64,000 nt of DNA from Isoetes taiwanensis (lineage: Eukaryota > Streptophyta > Lycopodiopsida > Isoetales > Isoetaceae). Location of the stretch: assembly GCA_021234155.1 (NCBI GenBank), contig JAJEKV010000184.1, positions 62,001 through 126,000 on the forward strand, in the 5' to 3' direction. The notes under the pieces are model-generated. The model was not told the DNA's origin and ran no database searches. It saw only the letters and a program-made list of their open reading frames with translations. The translations under genes were made by a program, and so were the position numbers. Positions 56,815-64,000 of the stretch are shown in pieces (positions within the stretch are counted from its first letter, which is position 1; each line of letters starts with the position of its first letter).

Positions 56815-57802
56815 AAGAGTCTTGGCTACTCCAAAGTGTCCGACCATAGGTGAATCATGGCAAGCCTGGAGAACCCGAAGCCTAAAAGCACGATCTGGTA
56901 CATACAAAAGCCCATCATGGAACAGAAGTTCATCTCGAACCTCAAAACGGTCATAGTCTGATCGCATTTGCTGAGAAGATGATGCAGAGCCAAGGTGTGA
57001 GAATACATCTTGAGCCAATGGATCGGAGGGCAGAGATGCTCGAACAGACTCCAACAAGGCCGTATCATGAGGCCTCTCGAACAAAGTGAGGGCCATGAGC
57101 TGGAACCGATCAGGCCCTAGATTAACCTGTGATTGCTGGTCAAATACAGGATCACCTAGCTTGGGCTCAAGGTAGGAGCGTCGAGACAAGGCATCAGGCC
57201 TCCCTTGGAGGGATCCAAGATGGTACTTGATCACAAAATCAATGGATAATACTTGAGTATGCCACCGGGCTTGGCGATAGTTGAGCACTCGAGCAGACTG
57301 AAAATGCTCTAGATTTCGATGATCTATGTAGATTGTGACTTTATAAGGAGATCCTTCCAGGAAACGTCTCCACTCCTCGAAAGAATCCACTATCGCCAAC
57401 AACTCCTTGTCTGAAACTTCCGTGAGTGATAAGCGATTGAATGCAATTCATGGTCATCCCCCTCCTGTGACAAGATCCCACCAAGCGCAAAATCAGAAGC
57501 ATCTTCTTCGACAACATATGGGCGCAAAGGATCTGCATGAGCAAGAACTGGTGCCGTGGTGAAAGCATGCTTCAGGGTAACGAAAGTAGATTCCGCTTCC
57601 ACAGTCCATTCAAATGGCACGTTCTTGAAAGGAAGGGCAATCTCTGAATAATCCCGAATAAAACGCCGATAGAAATTGGCAAACCCAAGGAAACACTGAA
57701 CATCTCGAACGGATGAAGGTTTGTCACTCCAGCACAGTGCTGATCTTTTCGGGGTCCATAGAGACTCCATGTGGAGTGATGCGATAGCCAAGGAACTCCA
57801 CA
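56815..57802 (-). pseudogene. RNase H and integrase zinc-binding end
   Basis: VRDVQCFLGFANFYRRFIRD near 57715 and PYVVEEDASDFALGGILSQE near 57510 (RNase H) are followed after a shift by TIYIDHRNLEHFQSARVLNY and QARWHTQVLSIDFVI. LQACHDSPMVGHFGVAKTLE near 56840 is the start of the integrase. The frame stops at 56791. Confidence 0.85.
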
Positions 57803-59012
57803 TTATCCTGCTCGAACTGTCTCAAGTTTGGCATATAACCCATGCTCATGAAGCTTCTGAAGGACCTGTCGTACATGCCTCTCATGTTCTTCAAGTGTCT
57901 TAGAATAAATAAGAATATCATCCAAATAGATGATAACAAAAGTGTCTAAAAACTCTCGAAAAACATCATTGGCCATGTGCTGGAATACTGCCGGAGCATT
58001 GATAAGTCCAAACGGCATAACTGTGTACTCAAAATGGTTATACCGAGTACGAAAGGTTGTTTTCCACTCATCACCCTCCTGGATGCGAATAAGATTGTAG
58101 GCACCCCGAAGATCAATCTTCGTAAAATAATGCACACCTTGGAGTCGTTCCAACAACTCTGGGATCAGAGGAAGCGGATACCGATTTGGCACTGTGATTT
58201 TATTGAGGCCGCGATAATCAACGTCCAGACGCAGCAAATCATCCTTTTTTTTTTTGACGAAGAAGATAGGTTCTCCAGCAAGGGACTGAGAATGTCGAAT
58301 GAAGCCAGTGGCTAGATTCTCTTCAATATAATCCCGCAAAACCTTCAACTCAGCGGGAGATAGACCATATATCGGACCATATGGCGGCGTTGTCCCCGGC
58401 TGCAAATCAATAGGACAATCATATGGACGATGCTCTGGGAGTTTGCTGGCCTTGACTTTGTCAAAAACATCAGAGAAGTCGCCATATTTATCTGGGAGCA
58501 TTGGAGAAGACTTCACTGGTGCCGAACTAGCCGACGGGTGAATTTGGATTGCAAACACTGAACTTGGATCTTGCCTTCTAGATTTATCGAACTCGCAAAG
58601 AGAAACCTTCAAGATACGAAACTGAGGGCATGAAGAAGCCTCTACAAAAGCAGGAGTAGGAACATGAGCAGGAACATCAACGTGAGCAGGAGCAACTGGA
58701 ACATGAACTGGAGCATGAACTAGATCAAGAACTGGAGCAGCAACAGGGACTGGAGCAAGAACTGGAGCAGGAGCAGAAACCGGAACTGGAACAGGAGCAG
58801 AAACTAGAGCTGAAGCTGGAGCTGAGACATCATCAAGAACATAATCAGAATCTGGGGCATGAATTGGAGCAGAGGCAAGAGTTGAATCAGAACATGGAAC
58901 AGAAACAAGAACAGCAAGGACGGAATTAGGAACCCACGATACTGTATGGATCGAAGTCGATGTTGTGTAGAGACCTGATCTGCAGATGAACTGGAACTAG
59001 ATGAACTGGAAC
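57803..59012 (-). pseudogene. proline/valine-rich linker and reverse transcriptase
   Basis: From the LTR inward a CT-rich minisatellite-like stretch (58640-58960) reads as repeats of PVPVSAPAPVLAPVPV. Then ILKVSLCEFDKSRR leads into the reverse transcriptase frame (58612-57803) with LDVDYRGLNKITVPNRYPLP, FTKIDLRGAYNLIRI, YTVMPFGLINAPAVFQHM and the active-site YLDDILIYS near 57920. A frame change at about 57810 precedes EFLGYRITPHGVSMDPEKIS. Gag and protease, which should lie upstream, are absent. Confidence 0.85.
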
Positions 59013-59363
59013 TGGCGTTGAACCGGAATGGTTCGACAAGAAGGAGATGCCTCCTTATATATCTAGGCCAACGGTTAGGATCGTGCCACTCCAATGGATG
59101 AGATCAGGCCAAGTGTCGCGCATGCATGTAGGCTCTAGAATATTCTAGAACCTCCTGGAAACAACCCCACATATGAGAAAGACATGAGGTAATTTCTTTA
59201 ACAGATATTGGTAGGGCACTTGGCAAAGGTGTGTGACTCGCAACTGGAAGGTTGTGAGATCATACCTTGCTCCATGCAACTACCATTTTGCATCCGTGTG
59301 ACGATCGTCTTTTGTACATATGAGTATAATGTTCGTATGATATGAATATCTGTATGGTCGTCA
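59013..59363 (-). repeat. 5' LTR of the internally deleted gypsy element
   Basis: On the minus strand it starts TGACGACCATACAGATATTC and ends AACGCCA. It contains TATATAAGGAGG as a likely TATA box and a tRNA-like stretch around 59219-59262 (GGCAAAGGTGTGTGACTCGC, AACTGGAAGGTTGTGAGATC on the plus strand). Confidence 0.85.
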
Positions 59364-59386
59364 CAGTTGGAACCTTCCCAATAGTC

Positions 59387-59756
59387 CTACCAATCACTAT
59401 TCTGCTCTTCCAATTCTGAGTCGGTCGGAACTGGTGTTGGAGGAATCCGTGCTGGGGATCTCCTTCTCCAGTTTCTCTTACTTGCCTTGTCTATTCTGCC
59501 AGCAGGTGTTTGGGGTAGCTGGACGTTCTGGTCTGGTGCAATTCCTGCCCGTCCTACTAGTAAAGCTCTTATCTCCTGGATATCCGATCTCATCTGGGAT
59601 ATCTCCTCTTCTTGGGTTGGTGGCTCGAACTCTTGGAATAGGTTCCTTGGTTGAAACTGTCTTGCGGGATTTTGTTTGTTTGTTGTTGCATTGGTTGTTT
59701 GATGATATAGTTGTGGAGGCAAAATATATCAAAGAACATGCCAACAATATATTCAT
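59387..59756 (-). pseudogene. gag N-terminal fragment of a gypsy element
   Basis: Minus-strand frame with QEFEPPTQEEEISQMRSDIQ and EIRALLVGRAGIAPDQNVQL, typical of the coiled N-terminal gag of plant gypsy elements. It ends near the outer side of the 5' LTR and may belong with the gag-protease piece at 54180-55620, the LTR-bounded element lying between them. Confidence 0.6.
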
Positions 59757-60911
59757 AAGATATAATATTATTACAATGGTTACTAGGGAGAAATTTTTAA
59801 TCTATTATTGGAATCTTTGATATGTCGGGTTGTCTTCCAAGAACTTCACTTGGGTTGTGCTAACTGTGCATTGCATCCCAAGTTCCTGAGAATATTGATG
59901 GGCGTACCACCTTGCAAAGCCGTTATTAGATCTTCCACTCTTCTATCCGACATATAGGCCGCAGTGACGGCTAATCTACCCTGACATCTGTACGGGACTG
60001 CGAAGGCGAAGAATTATATATATCTCCGCAAACAGAGATCGGATTTGATCGATTTTTAGTTCTCTGGAACCATTTCGAAGTCTAGGGCAGAACTTCAACT
60101 AATTCATTCGAATGAGAGAGATATGGTCGAAAGAGTAACAGAGGGTAAAAAAACTCTGCTAGCTCGAAGGAGAAGATAGTAGTGGAAGTTGATTGTCCGG
60201 CCTTGCTATAATTCTGCCAGTTCTTAGCACTGGTTGATCTGGTTGGGTAGTGAACTACCATGAATTGGTTATTGTATTGGATCTCTCCCTAGTTTTGGTG
60301 AATTGGAGTTTGATTACAGAAGCTATTGGTATAATTTTTGGCACAAGTTTCTTAAGCTGGTTTTGGAGATTTGGCCAGCATCTCAGCAAATCTAGATGGT
60401 TTACAGTTTGTGTCACCTTGCTTTATCTGACAAGGTATCGTAAATGTGTGTAAATCTGTGAATTGTATGGATAAATGAAAAATTATATGGGTGTAATGTG
60501 GAGAAAATGTAAGCGAGGAGGAAGCATGACGAGGAATATTGATGTAGCATTGAAGTGGGATCTATGGACTTAAAGGAGTATTAAAGTCCTTATGGAAATA
60601 TTTTCAATGGTTGATAAGTTGATGATGAATCTGGAGGAGTATGGTAGTTGCAAGGAGTTTAGATGGCCTAGATTTGATGTTGAGATGGCAAAATCTAGTG
60701 AACTTATGGTAGTTAAAATTTGGATCTAAGGTTGAGATTTGCCTAGATTTGGTGGCTAAGATTAAGTGGTGTTTTCTATAAGATGGCCAAAATTCGTGTA
60801 GAAGGGGGACCCAATTTTGGAAGATGATATATGGGCAAAGTTCTTCAAGTTGTGAGTATCTTTCTTGATCAGTTGAATATTATTACGTTGAAGTACGGTA
60901 TTATTAGATGA
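59757..60911. other. AT-rich spacer
   Basis: No gene recognised; only short frames. Confidence 0.4.
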
Positions 60912-61039
60912 CTAGTAATGGTGCCCAGCGTTGCTGGGCATCAGTTGGGAATCTGTGTGGATGAAAATATATCCAGCTCAGACTCCTTTTCATAAATCTA
61001 ATATAATAGAAACCAAGCCCTGCATTGCTGAGCTTTAAG

Positions 61040-62690
61040 AGGCTTTTGTGCATTCGACACCCTTCCTCTTCCCTTTGCCTTTTACTTTATTCCGCATTTC
61101 CCTTTTCCCTCATTTCCCTACACACTTTTCTTTTTGCTATTCCATTTTTTCTTATTTTTCCTACACATCTCCTTTTTCCCTTCTTTCTTTTTCCCCTTCC
61201 TTTTTCTTTTCCTTTTCACTTTCCTTTTCCCTTTTTCATGGCTTTTTTTCGTTCTCTTTTCCCCACCTTTTCATGTGCTCTTTTTCTTCCCTTCCCTATC
61301 CTCTTCCTCTTTATACCTTGCCCTTTTCCGCTTCTCTTTTCCCTCTCCCTTTTTCCTCGTGCTCATTTTCCCTTACCTTTCCGCCTTCCTTTTTCTTTTT
61401 CCTTTCCCTTCCCTTTTCATTCTTTCACCACCCTTTCGATTTTCCCCGTGATTGTTTTCTCTTTCCTTTCTCCCTTCTTTTTCCTTTTCTCTTTCCCTAT
61501 GCCCCCATTCCCTTTTCTCTCTCCCTTTTTTTCTATTTTCCTCCTTTCCACCCTCTGCTCCATTTTCCCCTCCTTTTCCCCTTTTCCCTGCTCTTTTCTA
61601 CCTTTCCCTTCCTCTCGCTTCTTTTTTCACCTTTCCCTCTTCTTTTCCCCTCTTTTTTTTTTTCCCGTGCCCTTTTCCCCTTTCCTCTTTCTCTTGTTCA
61701 ATTCCTTGCTCCTCACCCTTCTCCTGTTCCCCTTTTCCCCCTTCCTTTTCCTTTCTTTCTGACCCTTTTCCTCTTTTCCTTTTCTCGGCCTTTTTCCTTT
61801 TCCCTTTTGGACTTTTTCCTTTCTGTTTTTCTCCTTTCCCGATCCTTTCCCTCTTTCTCTTTTACCTATGTCCTTTTTACCTTTCCTTCACCCTTTCTCC
61901 CTTCCTTTCCTTTTCCCATGCCCTCCCATATTTTTTTCTCTTTTTTTTTTCTATGCCCGTTTTTCTATTTTTCCCCACCCTTTCCCTCTTCCCCTTTTCT
62001 TTCTATGTCTTTTTTTTCGCTTCCTTTTTTCGCCTTTCTTCACCTTTTTCCTCTTTCTTTTTTTTGCCCTTTTTCCTTTTTCTCATTCCCTCTTCCCTTT
62101 GTCGAATGCCCTTTTGAGGTTCCATTCCTCCTTTTTCATTCTCCTTTTTTCACTTTCCCCTTTTCCATGCCTTTTTACCCTACCCTTCTCATGTTCCCCC
62201 TTTTCCCTGCCATTTTCCTTATTTTCCCAACCTTTCACTCTTTTCCTTTTCTTGGTGCCCCTTTTTCCTTCCATTTCCCTCTCTTTTTTCCTTTTCCATG
62301 CTATTTTTCCCGTCCCTTTTCTTCTTTTCTCACTCTTTCCCTTTTTCTCCCTTTTCCCATGCTCTTTTTCCCTTTTCTTTTCCCATGCTCTTTTTCCTTC
62401 CTTTTCTTTTCCATTCTTAACCCTTTTCCCCACTCTCCCCTTTCTCCTATGCCATTTTCCCTTTCCTTTTCCTTTACCTTTTCCCCTTTTCCTCGCCGTT
62501 TTCTCGGGTTCCTTCCCCCCCCTCCCTTTTGATTTTTTCTTTCCCTTTCCTTTTTCTATGCATTTTCTCTTCTCTTTTCCCCCCTTTTCCCTTTCTCTTT
62601 TCCCCTTTTTTCCCCTTGCCTTTTTTTTGCCCCTTCCCGTTCTCTCTTTCCTCCTCCCTTTTCCTCCTCCCCCCCCCAACCATTTTCCCA
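61040..62690. repeat. 1.65-kb pyrimidine tract
   Basis: Almost pure C and T on the plus strand, built from CCCTTTTTCC and CCTTTTCC words interrupted by rare ATGC or GTGC. Long open frames (up to 494 codons of Phe, Ser, Pro, Leu) are a by-product of the composition. Confidence 0.95.
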
Positions 62691-63020
62691 TAAGAGATCA
62701 AAATATGATCAATTATGGTGGTAGGAAGTTGTGCGAGAAATCTCGGTCTTTGGATGCACCTAGATGATCTCCGCCATTCAAATTAGGGCTTGATCCAATC
62801 CAAGACTTACGGTATAACATTATAATATAAGATTCTCTCATCTGTTATCTCAATTTCTCTCATTTTTATATTATAAAATTATACCGTATGTCCGTTGTGA
62901 ATGGTGCCCTAGATCAAACGGTTGAGGATTTGATCAACCAATGGTGAAGATGACATGTGTGCATTTTCAACCAAAATTTGATCTTATCATTGTTTCAATA
63001 CGATCCATTCAATCCAACAG
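62691..63020. other. AT-rich centre between the CT and GA tracts
   Basis: Contains an inverted repeat: ACGGTATAA-CAT-TATAATATAA at about 62810-62831 and its near reverse complement at 62866-62887, enclosing TCTCTCAT repeats. Confidence 0.6.
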
Positions 63021-63024
63021 TCAA

Positions 63025-63800
63025 AAGATGAAAGGAAAAAAAGAAAAAGGGAAGGGAAAAGAGAAAGGAAAGAAAGAAAAAAAGAGGGAGAAACCGAGAA
63101 GAAAGAAAAGGGATGAGGAAAGGGGGAAAGTGAAAAAGGAACGGGAAGGGAAGGGGCATAGGAAAAGGGAAAGGGAAAAGCAAAAGAGGAAAGCGAGAGC
63201 AAAAAGGACATTGAGAAAGTGGAAAAGGGTGGGGAAAGATACAAAAGGGAAGGGAAAGGGAAAAGAAAAAGGGAGAGAAAAAGGAGAAAAGGAAGAAAAA
63301 AGGGCATGGAGAAAAGAGGAAGAGGAAAGGAGGAAAGAGAAGCGGAGAAAAGGAAGAGAGAAAGAAGGGAGGAAAGGGGAAAAAGGTGGAAACAGGGAAG
63401 GGGAAAAGGGCATGAGAAAAAGGAATGGGAAAGGCAAAAGAAAAGAAGCGAAAGAGGCGAAGGGAAAATGGGACTGGAAAAAAACAGAACTGAGAAAGGG
63501 TTGCGATAGGAGGAAAACGGAAGGGAAAAAATCCATTGGTAAAAGGACAAAGAAAAAGGGTAGGGGGAAAAGTAAAATAGAAAAAGGTAAAAGGAAATAG
63601 GGAATGTGAAAAGGAAGCAGAAAAAAGGGAAGGGGAAAATATATAAAAAAGGAAAAGGGAGGAGTGGGAAAATGGAAAAGGGGAAAAGTGAAAAAGGGAG
63701 AAAAGGAATGTAAAAAGGGAGAAGAGCGAGAGGGAGAAGGGAAAAATAGAAAAAAAGAAAAGTGGAGAAAGGCAAAAGGAAAAGGGAAAAAGTAAGGGGA
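63025..63800. repeat. 0.77-kb purine tract
   Basis: Almost pure A and G on the plus strand, built from GGGAAAAGG and GGAAAGGG words; the reverse complement in style of the CT tract to its left. Open frames on either strand are composition artefacts. Confidence 0.95.
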
Positions 63801-64000
63801 AGTGGGAAATATGATCGAATGCTCTTGATGATCTAATTTTAAAAACATGAATCCATTTAACAATTGCTCTGGTATACCATTTATAATCCCCAGCTATGCC
63901 CAGCAACGCTGGGCACCTTAACTAGTTTCAAATAAAGCTTATGAATTGGTACAAGAATTTATGATGGTAGAATTATGTTGGTGATGTATGATGCCAGTAG

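Larger units (their letters stand above)
55790..59363 (-). mobile_element. gypsy element lacking gag, protease and integrase core
   Basis: Two 351-bp LTRs (59013-59363 and 55790-56140) flank a pol segment read on the minus strand. The order is a VPAP-rich linker, reverse transcriptase, RNase H, integrase zinc end, then directly the integrase C terminus and chromodomain. The flanking five bases do not match (CAGTT and AAGAC), so the present arrangement may come from recombination between elements. Fragments of gag lie outside both LTRs on the same strand. Confidence 0.75.
60912..63925. mobile_element. pair of oppositely facing Helitron 3' ends around CT/GA tracts
   Basis: At the left CTAG (60912-60915) precedes the hairpin GCCCAGCGTTGCTGGGC (60923-60939), which on the minus strand is a Helitron 3' end. 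At the right the same hairpin (63898-63914) is followed by CTAG at 63922-63925 on the plus strand. Between them a CT tract and a GA tract are arranged as reverse complements around an AT-rich centre. This could be two Helitrons joined 5' to 5', or one foldback derivative with two 3' ends. Confidence 0.55.

Noticed and set aside
61048-62532. A 494-codon open frame and several other long frames in the CT tract
   Set aside because: Composition artefact: a strand of only C and T cannot spell stop codons, and the product is Phe/Ser/Pro/Leu filler.
62987-63906. Long frames on both strands of the GA tract
   Set aside because: Same artefact: Lys/Glu/Gly/Arg filler on one strand, Phe/Ser/Pro on the other.
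1-64000. CRISPR arrays, bacterial operons, rRNA genes, complete tRNAs
   Set aside because: None seen. The tRNA-like pieces at 33290-33580 and in the gypsy LTRs lack a full cloverleaf by eye.

Overview
This looks like a piece of a large, repeat-rich land-plant nuclear genome. Introns are spliced GT-AG, codons suit a plant, a plant-type oligopeptide transporter and an Ole e 1-like secreted protein are present, and nearly everything else is transposon of plant type (Ty1-copia, Ty3-gypsy with chromodomain, CACTA, hAT-like, Helitron, LINE, MITEs). The repeat density and nesting would fit a gymnosperm or another large plant genome, but I cannot name the species.

Layout: 1-8.7 kb holds one possible small secreted protein (1311-1838, +), an Ole e 1/extensin-like two-exon gene (2331-2947, -), a decayed copia pol fragment (about 4.0-5.3 kb, -) and AT-rich spacer. 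8.7-21.2 kb differs in composition. It is GC-richer, full of palindromic CCCAATTT/GGGCGGGC words, and carries a broken gene on the minus strand with the conserved blocks of a DDE-like transposase family, a long broken plus-strand gene, and a cluster of three related tiny genes with their own TATA boxes. I read it as one large unclassified DNA transposon. 21.3-22.9 kb has two plausible exons of an unknown minus-strand gene. 22.94-24.33 kb is a 5'-truncated LINE with a perfect 14-bp target duplication.

24.65-39.76 kb is a complete Ty3-gypsy element (LTRs of 460 and 473 bp, TTAAC target duplication, Met-tRNA primer site) whose gag is interrupted by a 9,197-bp CACTA transposon with a GGT target duplication. 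The CACTA carries a tandem array of a ~1.1-kb unit, a pyrimidine tract and three tRNA-like repeats but no recognisable transposase.

39.9-50.3 kb is mostly spacer with MITE-like hairpins and the only clearly intact long gene: a seven-exon OPT-family oligopeptide transporter (41598-44621, -, 755 aa). 50.3-53.1 kb is a hAT-like element with terminal CAGGGATAGGTTC repeats and dense CGCGTACGCG words. 54.0-59.8 kb is a gypsy complex: an LTR-flanked pol lacking gag, protease and the integrase core, beside separate gag/protease fragments. 60.9-63.9 kb is framed by two oppositely facing Helitron 3' ends enclosing a 1.65-kb pyrimidine tract and a 0.77-kb purine tract.

The two host genes work independently: one moves small peptides or metal chelates across membranes, the other is a small secreted wall-type protein. 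The rest is selfish DNA, largely broken, nested to at least two levels.
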